A stretch of DNA of 64,000 nucleotides from Anaerocolumna cellulosilytica (GTDB lineage Bacteria; Bacillota; Clostridia; Lachnospirales; Lachnospiraceae): assembly GCF_014218335.1 (NCBI RefSeq), contig NZ_AP023367.1, positions 325,001 through 389,000 of the forward strand. The letters run 5' to 3'. The notes beneath the pieces were generated by a model, which did no database searches, was not told the origin of the DNA, and worked only from the letters and a program-made list of their open reading frames with translations. Below, in pieces: positions 50,079-59,121 of the stretch (positions within the stretch are counted from its first letter, which is position 1; every line of letters begins with the position of its first letter). The position numbers were made by a program, and so were the translations under genes.

Positions 50079-51530
50079 TTAGGGTTCGATGGGTGCAAAA
50101 CGTAAGCGTACCTGGGGCAGTTTAGGAATGGTTGTATAATAATTAATCGCCCAGTCCTTTCCCTGAGAGGAATCATTTTCACCGGAGGCAGGAGGTGCAA
50201 AAAGCTTAAGCGTCATGTCACAGGCTTTATTCAGAGGTTTCTCAAAGAAAGCAGATATCATATCAACAACCGTAACACCGGGGGCTTTATAAAACCACTT
50301 ACCGTTGATTTCCATCATTAAATTCAAATCTTTGATTTCATCCTCAAAACGCACTTCCAGAAACACTGGATTCTCAGCAAAATGAAGAGGTATCGAAAGA
50401 CCGGTGGCATCTTCTGAACCGCCCCAGCGCAAAGTAACCGGTAAGGAAATCTCTTCTGTCTGGGTCATAACAGGGCTAAAGTAATCATCATGAATAATTT
50501 CTTTATAAGTTTTTAAAACAGGCTGTTCAATACCTACATCTTTGTTGTTAGGATCTGTAATCTCAAGTCCAAGCCTTCCGTCATCTCTGAACTGGTAGAA
50601 AGTGAAGCCGCTGAACCAATCGGAGGATTCGGTTTTTAACATATTACAGAATTCTTTTACCATATCTGCCTGATCATAAGGCCCCGTAACATCACCATCC
50701 GCATTCAATTCTGACATTACCATAGGCTTTGATTCGCCGTTATTAAGGAATTTATAACGTTCATAGCTTTTCTTGGTCAACCGATAGGTCTGCTCTACGG
50801 TATCTCTCTTATGGCTGGTACCGCCCTTTTCAGCAACATCATAAGGCCAGCCCCAATGCAGTGCCATGTATTTGTCAACAGACCAGATATCGGTAACTTT
50901 TACAGCTTCTTTGAATTCTTCTTCTTTTTCTATTTCGTCTTCTGTAAAACTTGTTACTCCGTCCAGGCAAAGAATGGTGCTTACATTGGGTGCATATTCT
51001 TTTACGATATTATGAAAACGGACATAGAAGTCAGCCACTTCCTGATAAGTACAACGTTTGTTAAACGAAAACCAATTACCGGTTGCCTCATGGTTAATAC
51101 GGAATAACACACGTCCAAAGGTAGTTAAATCCTTGGCAATGGCAATTAAATGCTCATCGGAGACATGGGGGTCAATGGTAAGGGTAAGTAATACATCCTG
51201 TCCGTGACGTCTGACGTCTCTCATTAAGGTAAAGGGTTCATCGTCAAGGGTACCGTGCAGGCCTCCTTTGTAGGGAAAATAATCATCATATGGATAACCC
51301 CAGGCAAAGGTTACTTTATCACTTTTATGGGCAATACTGGCTCTTTCAGGAAAACCCTCGTCCAGAGGGTAATAGCAAAACATCAAATTAATTGCTCTAT
51401 GGGGGCGTCCCAATTTATGAAGTATGTAATCCTGATTCACATATAAACCCCGTTCGCTGCCATCACCTAAATCAACTGCACATTTAGCTGGTCCCATATG
51501 CAGGTTGTAAGCTTTTAATACATTATTCAT
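50079..51530 (-). CDS. Glycoside-hydrolase-like TIM-barrel protein, GH26-like
   Basis: This 483-residue protein has no signal peptide. A barrel-like N-terminal part carries RVLFRINHEATGNW, resembling the acid/base Glu strand of GH26 mannanases (H-E-x-N/T-G-x-W), and VMSELNADG, which could hold the nucleophile Glu. The C-terminal 150 residues look like a beta-sandwich. Beta-mannan or related oligosaccharide hydrolysis in the cytoplasm is an inference; a GH5/GH39-clan enzyme is also possible. ATG 51530 follows GGAGAG. Monocistronic. Confidence 0.6.
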   Translation of the reverse strand: MNNVLKAYNLHMGPAKCAVDLGDGSERGLYVNQDYILHKLGRPHRAINLMFCYYPLDEGFPERASIAHKSDKVTFAWGYPYDDYFPYKGGLHGTLDDEPFTLMRDVRRHGQDVLLTLTIDPHVSDEHLIAIAKDLTTFGRVLFRINHEATGNWFSFNKRCTYQEVADFYVRFHNIVKEYAPNVSTILCLDGVTSFTEDEIEKEEEFKEAVKVTDIWSVDKYMALHWGWPYDVAEKGGTSHKRDTVEQTYRLTKKSYERYKFLNNGESKPMVMSELNADGDVTGPYDQADMVKEFCNMLKTESSDWFSGFTFYQFRDDGRLGLEITDPNNKDVGIEQPVLKTYKEIIHDDYFSPVMTQTEEISLPVTLRWGGSEDATGLSIPLHFAENPVFLEVRFEDEIKDLNLMMEINGKWFYKAPGVTVVDMISAFFEKPLNKACDMTLKLFAPPASGENDSSQGKDWAINYYTTIPKLPQVRLRFAPIEP

Positions 51531-51830
51531 GCGTCTCTCCTTTGATACTCCTTTGGTATTTTATTACTTTTACACAGTATAGCATGAGGGAACAAATATT
51601 TACAATGTAGTATATTTTCATGTGAATGTGGTATCTGGATATACCTTTAAGTAGGTATAGTTAATTGTGATACTACTATTTTTATGATGGAAGCAGTCAA
51701 AGTCACCAAAAACGGGTTCAGAAAGGTATATTGTGCCACATTCTACTTGACAAATTTTTTAGTAATCATTATCCTAAAAAGGAAAAGAATGTATACATTT
51801 TGTAAGATATCTATCAGAGGAGGTTAAGCC
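51531..51830. other. Intergenic region between GH26-like and MIF-like genes
   Basis: AT-rich divergent promoter region, with no gene and no strong repeat seen. The plus-strand gene is preceded by GAGGAGG. Confidence 0.4.
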
Positions 51831-52175
51831 ATGCCTTATATTAGCACGAAAACCAATATAGTTATAACAAAAGAAAAAGAAACCACCATTAAGGAAAAGC
51901 TTGGAAAAGCAATTGAGTTGATTCCAGGTAAGAGTGAACACTGGCTCATGTTATCTTTTGAAGACAACGCTTCCATGTATTTTCAGGGTAAGTCTGACAG
52001 CGGTATAGCATTTGTTGAGGTTAAATTATTTGGAAGCGCTTCAAGCAGTGCATATGATAAGCTGACGGCCGCCATTACCGATATTTTAAAGGAAGAACTG
52101 GAACTGGCACCGGATAAGGTTTATGTTAAGTACGAAGAGGTTAGCAATTGGGGCTATAACGGCAATAACTTTTAA
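51831..52175 (+). CDS. MIF/phenylpyruvate tautomerase-like protein
   Basis: This 114-residue protein begins MPYIST, so Pro2 becomes the N-terminal catalytic base after Met removal. The body has the tautomerase superfamily pattern with G-K-S-E-H-W-L-M and VEVKLFG, and ends YVKYEEVSNWGYNGNNF, similar to the MIF C-terminus (WGWNGxTF). It probably tautomerises keto-enol compounds; the physiological substrate is unknown. ATG 51831 follows GAGGAGG. Its stop overlaps the convergent gene by four bases. Confidence 0.88.
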   Translation: MPYISTKTNIVITKEKETTIKEKLGKAIELIPGKSEHWLMLSFEDNASMYFQGKSDSGIAFVEVKLFGSASSSAYDKLTAAITDILKEELELAPDKVYVKYEEVSNWGYNGNNF

Positions 52176-54586
52176 GATAAAATCTGAACAGTACCTTTAT
52201 CTCCGTTCACTAGAATTTCCTCTCCGTCATGTAATGCATCGGTTGCGTTGCCACAGCCTAAAACAGCAGGAATATTATACTCTCTTGCTACGATAGCGCT
52301 ATGGGATAAGGGACCGCCGGTATCGGATACGACAGCGGACGCTAAGACAAACAATGGCGTCCATGACGGATCGGTATAACGGCACACCAGAATGTCACCG
52401 GGCTGCATTTTATCAAATTCCTGAAACGTTAGAATTTTTTTGACTTTTCCTCTACAAAGTCCTCGATTACCGGATATACCTGTCAGTGTATTTTGGTCAT
52501 TCAATTTTCCGCCAAGTGAAAGGCTGTTCCACAATCTTACGTTTTGAGGGCGGTTTGCCTTTCTTGTTGCAATTTTTCTTTTATAGTCTTCAATAGTACC
52601 AGATAGATTATAGACCTCCTCTAATGAAAGAAAAAGAATGTCCTTTGGTTGTTCAAATAGTTCAGGAAAGCGGAGATTTAGCTCGAATACAATTCTGCGT
52701 GCCAGACCATAACACATTTCAATCAGGTACAGGCTTTCTTCCCGGTTTACATGATACCCGCGTATTTCCTCAATCCTTTTAATTACCTTAGAAGCTTTTT
52801 TGGCAGAGAAACTCTTAATAATTTTTGCATGGATTGTCTGATACTTGTTATTCGAGGTGGTCTTTTTATCAGACTGTAACAGGACTTTTATTAAAGGCAG
52901 CAGAGAAGTCATATCTTCAAACCATGATACAGAGCTAAAGGCAGAATAGCTGCTACTCGATTTCCAACCGAATTCATTGAGAAAATCCTGCAACCGGTCA
53001 GAGAACTCAGGATGGTTGTTTTGAAGGTCTGTTAGGGTACTATTGTCTGCTGCCTTAAGTCCCATAATTGTATTTTCTAATTCATTGTGATTATTTATAT
53101 AACCCGCAAGCTGTCTGAGTGCAACATTCATTTTCCATGTCTTATAGGGCAAGTCGCTTAGTAAATCATATTCATTAATACTAGTATCTACACGGTGTAA
53201 GGCTGGATAAAGCAGCTTGGATATAGCAACAGAAGGAAAAATATTGTAGCGAAAACGTATGTATGCAATCTCTTCTGATACATTCATAAGCTCTCTTAAA
53301 TCTTGTAGCAATGCATGAACTGACAGGTGGGAGACATCAGACATTGATTTCTTATGTAGTTCTTTTTTGATTCTGGAAAACGCACAATTTGTGTTGGATG
53401 AATTAACTTCATAGTTTGTAAATTGGGAAAGAATAAAGGGAATTTTAATAATGCGGGGGGAGATGTGCAGTGTACCTGCTGTGAAAAAGAGTACACCTTT
53501 TTCATCCATACTTAATTCGCCGCCGATTGAAATACCTAAGTCGTGAAACACTTTTGATTTTGCTTGTTCTACTAATATACATGGATTTACATCCAGAGGA
53601 TAAAGAGGGATAGGGCAATGTTCAATCCAATTATTTAAAACCGCCTTCTGAGAAGCATTCAGCTTTTGTTGAATATCATTTGTTTTGTGTAAAGTTGTAA
53701 TAGGACGAGACTGTAATATATATAGCTTGCCTTTAGAAATAGCCCATTCAATATCCTGAGGACTTCCATAATGCTGTTCTACCTTTCGTCCCATTTCAAA
53801 AAGTGCAAGAGCCTGTTCGTCTGTCAGGCAAAATTGATTTCTTTGCTCTGCCTGCGTTTTTCTCTCTTCAACGCCTGTTGTATCATAACAGATAAGTATA
53901 TCCTTATCACCTAACTTTCTATCTACAATACACTTTTTCGCCTTACTAATTATATAAATATCCGGTGTAACTCTTCCGGAGACAATTGCTTCACCTAGTC
54001 CCCATGAGGCATTGAGCATCATTTGTTCTGCATTTTGACTGACCGGGTCAGCAGTAAAAAGAACGCCTGAAACCTCACTCTCAATCATTTTTTGTATAAC
54101 CACTGCTAAGGACACTTTGATTGTATCAAAGTTTGCCTGTTTTCGATAGGTAACGGCACGCACCGAATACAAGGATGCGAAGCACTTCTTGATTGCGGTG
54201 ATAAGCTGCTCTTTGCCGACAACGTTAAGATATGTTTCCTGCTGTCCTGCAAAACTGGCTTCCGGCAAGTCTTCCGCAGTGGCTGAGGAGCGAACAGCAA
54301 CTCTTATATTCTGCCCAAGAGCAGTGTAACATTCTGTAATTTCCTGTTCCAGTTCCGCCCAAAACTGCCCTGAGGCTACGGAGTCACTAAGTTTGTCACT
54401 GTGGTTTAATGACTGTGTATCAAAGTCATTTCGATGCATATATTCATCAAACGCATTTCCCATAATACAAAATCCATCGGGGACAGGCAGGCCGGCGTGA
54501 AACAGTTCACCCAAATTTGCACCTTTTCCTCCAACGTCAGAAACATCCTCTTTCCTTACTTCTTGAAAATTTCTGATGTATTTCAT
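52172..54586 (-). CDS. PEP synthase/rifampin phosphotransferase-like protein
   Basis: ATG 54586 (MKYIRNFQEV) follows GAAGGAGG by 8 nt; the upstream extension to 54667 is rejected because it lies in the neighbour's end. The product of about 804 residues has an N-terminal PPDK/PEP-synthase ATP-grasp domain (GGKGANLGEL; AVRSSATAEDLPEASFAGQQ; LFTADP), a less conserved middle, and a C-terminal swivelling His domain (DTGGPLSHSAIVAREYNIPAV, His as phosphoryl carrier). There is no PEP-binding barrel. That three-part layout is closer to Rph-type drug phosphotransferases than to true PEP synthase. Its operon with TetR and MFS genes supports a role in resistance. Confidence 0.75.
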   Translation of the reverse strand: MKYIRNFQEVRKEDVSDVGGKGANLGELFHAGLPVPDGFCIMGNAFDEYMHRNDFDTQSLNHSDKLSDSVASGQFWAELEQEITECYTALGQNIRVAVRSSATAEDLPEASFAGQQETYLNVVGKEQLITAIKKCFASLYSVRAVTYRKQANFDTIKVSLAVVIQKMIESEVSGVLFTADPVSQNAEQMMLNASWGLGEAIVSGRVTPDIYIISKAKKCIVDRKLGDKDILICYDTTGVEERKTQAEQRNQFCLTDEQALALFEMGRKVEQHYGSPQDIEWAISKGKLYILQSRPITTLHKTNDIQQKLNASQKAVLNNWIEHCPIPLYPLDVNPCILVEQAKSKVFHDLGISIGGELSMDEKGVLFFTAGTLHISPRIIKIPFILSQFTNYEVNSSNTNCAFSRIKKELHKKSMSDVSHLSVHALLQDLRELMNVSEEIAYIRFRYNIFPSVAISKLLYPALHRVDTSINEYDLLSDLPYKTWKMNVALRQLAGYINNHNELENTIMGLKAADNSTLTDLQNNHPEFSDRLQDFLNEFGWKSSSSYSAFSSVSWFEDMTSLLPLIKVLLQSDKKTTSNNKYQTIHAKIIKSFSAKKASKVIKRIEEIRGYHVNREESLYLIEMCYGLARRIVFELNLRFPELFEQPKDILFLSLEEVYNLSGTIEDYKRKIATRKANRPQNVRLWNSLSLGGKLNDQNTLTGISGNRGLCRGKVKKILTFQEFDKMQPGDILVCRYTDPSWTPLFVLASAVVSDTGGPLSHSAIVAREYNIPAVLGCGNATDALHDGEEILVNGDKGTVQILS

Positions 54587-54611
54587 AGATAAGACCTCCT
54601 TCATTACATTC

Positions 54612-55910
54612 TTATACTTTTGGTTTATTTGCAATATGCTTAAATCGAAAAGATATAGCTGCCGCAATTGCTCCTGCTAAGGCGAGAATCAAAACGCCTC
54701 CTATATAATATTCCTGTGGATAACTCAGTGAAAACTGAAATAGTATGGTTCCAATACTACCGCCAAAATTGCGGACTAAATGGACGGTGCTGTTCACGCC
54801 GGCAGCATGCTCCTTCGTTCGGGTTGCAGTATATCCTAATAATACGGACATTAACACGCCAGCGCCAAGTCCCAGCAATCCCAGAGCCAGCGTTAAGAAG
54901 ATTGGAATGATAACACTGCCTATAAGACCTGCCGTCCACCCCATTAAGATGGCAGAACGTTCAGAAATTTTAATCCACCCGCCCAGTACGCTTCCGACAC
55001 CCATGAGAATAACGAATATGGACAGCAGATTCCCGGCAGTATCTGCACTTAAGCCCATGGAAAACTGCATGAAACTTGGAAGATATGCAAGACAAACATT
55101 GTAAAATCCTCCGAGTATAAATACTTGAAGACATAGGTTTCTCAATAAAGGGTCATTTACAAATTCTTTTGGAAGCAGTATGTTTCCTCCTTTGGCATCC
55201 TTTAATACCACAAAGAAAAACATTGCTACACCGGTTAAGAGCAATAGATATTGATGATAATACGCTTGCTCTATGCCTAGGGTTATAAGAAAAATAGCGA
55301 TAATCATTAATACATGTTGTCTGAGCTGAAAGGCTTCTAAAGGCATTGTTAAAACGGTACCCGGAAGGTTGTGAAATACCAGCCAGAAGCTTAGCAGTTC
55401 CAATGGAAGTAGAAGGTAAAAGATGGTCTTCCAAGAAGTAATTTGAGGCAGGTAACCGCCGGCTAGACTGCCTAGCCCATTGAATACTATCTGTACGACT
55501 GCAAAGGCAGCAAAAAGTGCGGGGTACTTTTTCTTCTCAAAATGCTCGCCTATGATTCCGTAGGTTGCTGGTACTACAACTCCTGCACCTATTCCCATAA
55601 CAACTCTGGATAGAACAAGATGAAGCATCGAGCTGCTGAAGGGGGCTATTACAGTGCCTATACCAAATAATATAGAACCTATAATGAAGTTTCTCTTATT
55701 ACCAAATCTTTGACACAGTCCACTTGATAGTATGATAACCGCAGAAGAAGCCAATATGTAGCTTGCATGTATCCAGGAATAAAAAGCAAACGATCTAAAG
55801 CTGTCACTGATTGCGGGCAGTGCACTGCTGAAATAGGTCTGCATAATGGTTGAAGTTCCCATGCAAAGCAATAAGCCGGTGAGTATTGCGGTTCTTTTCT
55901 GTTTGTTCAA
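54612..55910 (-). CDS. MFS drug-efflux-type transporter
   Basis: The start is assigned to TTG 55910 (LNKQKRTAILTG), 9 nt after GGAGG; the open frame upstream to 55946 is outside the ribosome site. The product has about 432 residues with 12-14 transmembrane helices. LSRVVMGIGAGVVVPATYG resembles motif C of DHA-type antiporters, and GNKRNFIIGS is the loop 2-3 region. It is likely a proton-driven efflux pump. It lies 25 bp ahead of the PEP-synthase-like gene and behind a TetR gene. Confidence 0.85.
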   Translation of the reverse strand: MNKQKRTAILTGLLLCMGTSTIMQTYFSSALPAISDSFRSFAFYSWIHASYILASSAVIILSSGLCQRFGNKRNFIIGSILFGIGTVIAPFSSSMLHLVLSRVVMGIGAGVVVPATYGIIGEHFEKKKYPALFAAFAVVQIVFNGLGSLAGGYLPQITSWKTIFYLLLPLELLSFWLVFHNLPGTVLTMPLEAFQLRQHVLMIIAIFLITLGIEQAYYHQYLLLLTGVAMFFFVVLKDAKGGNILLPKEFVNDPLLRNLCLQVFILGGFYNVCLAYLPSFMQFSMGLSADTAGNLLSIFVILMGVGSVLGGWIKISERSAILMGWTAGLIGSVIIPIFLTLALGLLGLGAGVLMSVLLGYTATRTKEHAAGVNSTVHLVRNFGGSIGTILFQFSLSYPQEYYIGGVLILALAGAIAAAISFRFKHIANKPKV

Positions 55911-55990
55911 GTTAATGCACCTCCAATAAGAACAGCATAGCACCAACCTGTGAAAAAATCAAATTATTTTCATAGATTAAGAAAAAATAA

Positions 55991-56566
55991 TTAAAGATGG
56001 TCGAGAAGTAGCTTTTCTATTACCTGATACCACGAATCAAAACCAACGCCTATCTTGTCTTTATGAGTACACAGTACAGCTAGCATAGCAACGGCAGATG
56101 CTAATTCTTGGTCGGAGGCAGAAATATAGATACCCTTTTTTACCCATATCTTTCTAATTTGTTGTATGAAAAATAAGTTATCCGCTGTGGTAACAGGATC
56201 CTCGTTGTAGACCAATGTTTCTAATAAACTGCTATATTCATTTGTGTAAAATTTGTTGCTGGTTGTTTTATCTAAAAGAACATTAGCAAGATCAGTAAAA
56301 AAGTCCTTCGGTGTTTGATTTTCTTCTTCAATTATTGTAAGAATTTTTTTTCGTATTCGATGCTTCTCATCACGCAGGATTTCTTCATAAAGAGCTTCTT
56401 TATCTTTGTAAAATGTATAAAAGCCGCCTAACGAAATGCCGACTTGCTTTGTTAATTCCTGTATTCTAAAATCCTTGAAACCTTGGTGCATGAACATCGT
56501 CGAAGCAATCTCTTTTAATTTTATCTTTAGCTCCGCGCGTTCTTCCTCCGTATATGCACGTCCCAA
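55991..56566 (-). CDS. TetR-family regulator
   Basis: The annotated frame to 56575 begins with a GTG overlapping the AGGAGG site; TTG 56566, 8 nt after it, is the likelier start, giving about 191 residues. The HTH is in the first 60 residues (FRIQELTKQVGISLGGFYTFYKDKEALY), with a helical ligand domain after it. It is the first gene of the tetR-MFS-PEP synthase-like operon and probably represses it until an inducer binds. No operator palindrome was assigned. Confidence 0.88.
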   Translation of the reverse strand: MGRAYTEEERAELKIKLKEIASTMFMHQGFKDFRIQELTKQVGISLGGFYTFYKDKEALYEEILRDEKHRIRKKILTIIEEENQTPKDFFTDLANVLLDKTTSNKFYTNEYSSLLETLVYNEDPVTTADNLFFIQQIRKIWVKKGIYISASDQELASAVAMLAVLCTHKDKIGVGFDSWYQVIEKLLLDHL

Positions 56567-56772
56567 AAAGTTCACCTCCTACCGTAATGAATGTCTATGT
56601 ATAGTATATTACCTTTTCATCCTTAATTAGTCAATAAGCATCATAGGAGCTAATAAACGACTTGACAAACTAGCAGAAACTGCCGATACTATAACAAACA
56701 AGACAAGGCGTTTTACTTATGCTTGTAGGCATTGCTTAAAGCTGCCTTATAAAAGCATGGATTGGAGTTCAT

Positions 56773-57819
56773 ATGAAAAGACTAAAGAAACTGTTGGCAG
56801 CCGTTACGATATGTACTTTATTAGCCGGAGGCGGAATCCTGTCACCTGTTTATGAAGGGGCAGCCTATGTACAGGCAGCCGCTGTAAAGCTGAATGTGAC
56901 AAATTCTGAACTTAAAATTGGTGCAACGCTTCAATTAAAATTAAATGGGGCTGAAAAAACCACACGGTGGTACTCAAACAATGAGAAGATAGCAAAGGTG
57001 AGCAAAAGTGGACTAGTAACAGCATTAGGAAAAGGCACCGTTAAAATAACTGCCGTTACAGGCACTAAAAAGTACACCAGTACCATTAAGATAATACCGA
57101 AAGAGCTGACAGCCACAGAAGTATATCAAAAGACAGAAAAAGCTACTACTGAGGTGATTGCTTATCTTTCAGAGGAGGAATATAGCCTAGGTACCGGATT
57201 CTTTATTGATGACGGTGTGCTGGTAACAAATTATCATGTTGTAGCTGGAGGAAAGGTTATCGGCATAGTAACCTATGACGGAAAGGTTCTTCCCGCTACT
57301 AAGGTTTTAGGGTATGACAGGGATATAGATATCGCTATTCTAAAAATAGATACACAAAATGAAGTTTTAACCACGAACACAGAAGGCGTGACAGTTGGAG
57401 AAACTGTTTATAGCCTTGGTAGTCCTCTGGGACTTACTGCAACGTTTGCAGAAGGGATGATATCGGCTGCTTCCCGTGTATTAGAAGGGGTTACCTATAT
57501 ACAGACTACCGCACCTATGTCAAGAGGGAACAGTGGAGGTCCACTGCTTAACCGCTATGGTCAGGTCATGGGAATTAATACCTGGCAGGTTAGTGAAGGG
57601 CAGAACCTAAACTTTTCAATACATATAAAGGAACTGGAACGGGTTAAAACAACCAATCCAATCACAGTAACAGAATTTTTTGAATTATCAAAGGATGACA
57701 GAGAAGAAGGGCAGGAATTAACATATAGATTGACAAAGGGGTTTGAGACGCAAGAATTAACCACCGATGACAGTCTGTCCCTGCCATCCATCTATTTAGA
57801 GATAACAGCAAGTTATTAA
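56773..57819 (+). CDS. Exported S1C (DegP/HtrA-like) serine protease with N-terminal Big2 domain
   Basis: This 348-residue protein has a signal peptide ending about AQA-AAV (residue 36). A Big2 bacterial immunoglobulin-like domain lies at about 38-112 (LKIGATLQLKL, KGTVKITAVTG). A trypsin-like S1C domain follows with the His in NYHVV, Asp in DRDIDIAIL and Ser in RGNSGGPL. No PDZ domain follows, unlike standard HtrA. It is probably a surface or cell-wall-associated protease. The terminator at 57882-57921 ends it. Confidence 0.88.
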   Translation: MKRLKKLLAAVTICTLLAGGGILSPVYEGAAYVQAAAVKLNVTNSELKIGATLQLKLNGAEKTTRWYSNNEKIAKVSKSGLVTALGKGTVKITAVTGTKKYTSTIKIIPKELTATEVYQKTEKATTEVIAYLSEEEYSLGTGFFIDDGVLVTNYHVVAGGKVIGIVTYDGKVLPATKVLGYDRDIDIAILKIDTQNEVLTTNTEGVTVGETVYSLGSPLGLTATFAEGMISAASRVLEGVTYIQTTAPMSRGNSGGPLLNRYGQVMGINTWQVSEGQNLNFSIHIKELERVKTTNPITVTEFFELSKDDREEGQELTYRLTKGFETQELTTDDSLSLPSIYLEITASY

Positions 57820-57879
57820 AGGCTGAAGCAGGATGAACGTACAGTTATAGTTTATACATGGAGCGATAAAGTTAATAAG

Positions 57880-57922
57880 AAGGCTGTTGTATTGGATATA
57901 AAACCATGCAGCAGCCTTTTTA
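57880..57922 (+). terminator. Terminator of the S1C protease gene
   Basis: AAGGCTGTTG pairs with CAGCAGCCTT, and the stem runs into TTTTT. Confidence 0.75.
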
Positions 57923-57947
57923 GCGATGATTAATTGACTTTGTTTAG

Positions 57948-58520
57948 CTACTGGGGGCTTAGGCCAAAGTAAGCCAGCAGGCCCTCATAAATAGCATATG
58001 CAAAATCATACTGTCTTGTACCTAATTTCTGGGCATCGGAATAATTCGTAATGTACCCCAATTCAATCAGGACAGAAGGCATATTTGTTCTTCTTAAAAC
58101 ATAAAGAGATGGATTTATTCTGACACCATTGTTTTTCGTACCTAGCCGGCTGACAATAGCAAGCAGGATTCGTTCACCCAGATAGTATGCCTGGGTATAA
58201 TTTTGATATACATAACATTCAGTTCCGTTAATTGCCGGATTGTCATTGGCATTACAGTGAATACTTAAGAAATAATCAGCCGGCCAAGAATTGGCTAACC
58301 GTACCCGTTCTGCCAGACTGGAAGTGTTGCTGTAACCTAGGCTTTGTTCTGGTGTAGTTCTTGAGGTGCGAGCCTCAAAGCGTGGATCTTCATTTAAAAT
58401 ATTGGCAAGATAAATCCCTACTTCATAATTAATATCCTGTTCCCTTAACCCAAAACCTTCCGCCCCGGCATTAATTCCAGATGGATTGTGTCCTTGATCT
58501 ATAAATATCTTAATAGCCAA
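57948..58520 (-). CDS. N-acetylmuramoyl-L-alanine amidase (Ami_3)
   Basis: TTG 58520 follows AAGGAG by 7 nt; the product has 190 residues. A zinc-dependent amidase_3 domain fills it: His in DQGHNPSG, a Glu about 45 residues later, His in LSIHCNAND, and catalytic Glu in VLIELGYITN. It cleaves the bond between muramic acid and the stem peptide. No signal peptide is present, so release may be by another route or it may act during sporulation or lysis. Convergent with the protease gene. Confidence 0.92.
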   Translation of the reverse strand: MAIKIFIDQGHNPSGINAGAEGFGLREQDINYEVGIYLANILNEDPRFEARTSRTTPEQSLGYSNTSSLAERVRLANSWPADYFLSIHCNANDNPAINGTECYVYQNYTQAYYLGERILLAIVSRLGTKNNGVRINPSLYVLRRTNMPSVLIELGYITNYSDAQKLGTRQYDFAYAIYEGLLAYFGLSPQ

Positions 58521-58733
58521 AACGATTCTCCTTAAAACGATAGTATTATATAGTATTCAGGGGACATTTTTTTTGTTACTAACCAAATACAACGCTCCAA
58601 TCTGGCATAAGTATTTTTGGAACATGATCACGAGGATATTCGTGGGAGAATTCCATATATTTCTTGACAATACATGCTGATGTAGTATAATTGTTTTGTG
58701 CATATGCACATAATAAAGGGAGGGGGATACTTT

Positions 58734-59087
58734 GTGCCAAGAAATAGAAAATACAGAAAAGTCTGTGCTGAATTTCAGCATAAGGTATTTGTACCGGAGG
58801 AGAAGGGAAGGGGTTATATAACCTTGACCGTTGAGGAACTGGAAGCAATGCGCCTGTGTGATTTTGAGGGTCTTGACCAAGAGGAAGCAGCCGTCAGAAT
58901 GGAAATATCCAGAGGTACACTCCAAAGAATCCTTTATTCAGCCAGACATAAATCTGCGGAAGCCCTGTGCGAAGGAAAAGGTGTACGTATACAGGGAGGT
59001 ACCTATGAAGTTGCCGAATCCTGCTGTTGTAATTACCGTTGTAAGAAATGTAAGCGGGGAAGAGACACGGCTTCGAAGGAAATATAA
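58734..59087 (+). CDS. DUF134 (UPF0251) DNA-binding-like protein
   Basis: GTG 58734 (read MPRNRKYRKVCAEF) follows GGGAGGGGG by 7 nt; the product has 117 residues. DUF134 features are present: P-R-x-R-x-x-R-x-V, ELEAMRLCDFEGLDQEEAA and an HTH ISRGTLQRILYSAR. A C-terminal cluster CCCNYRCKKC could bind a metal or Fe-S cluster. It lies directly before the Mrp-NifX fusion, a common pairing, and may regulate that Fe-S-related gene. Confidence 0.9.
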   Translation: MPRNRKYRKVCAEFQHKVFVPEEKGRGYITLTVEELEAMRLCDFEGLDQEEAAVRMEISRGTLQRILYSARHKSAEALCEGKGVRIQGGTYEVAESCCCNYRCKKCKRGRDTASKEI

Positions 59088-59121
59088 AGAAAATTACTAT
59101 ATGGAAAGGAAGACAAAAAAT

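Noticed and set aside
58831-59121. 97-codon N-terminal extension of the Mrp fusion
   Set aside because: It is the out-of-frame shadow of the DUF134 gene; ATG 59122 has its own ribosome site and starts the Cys-rich segment.
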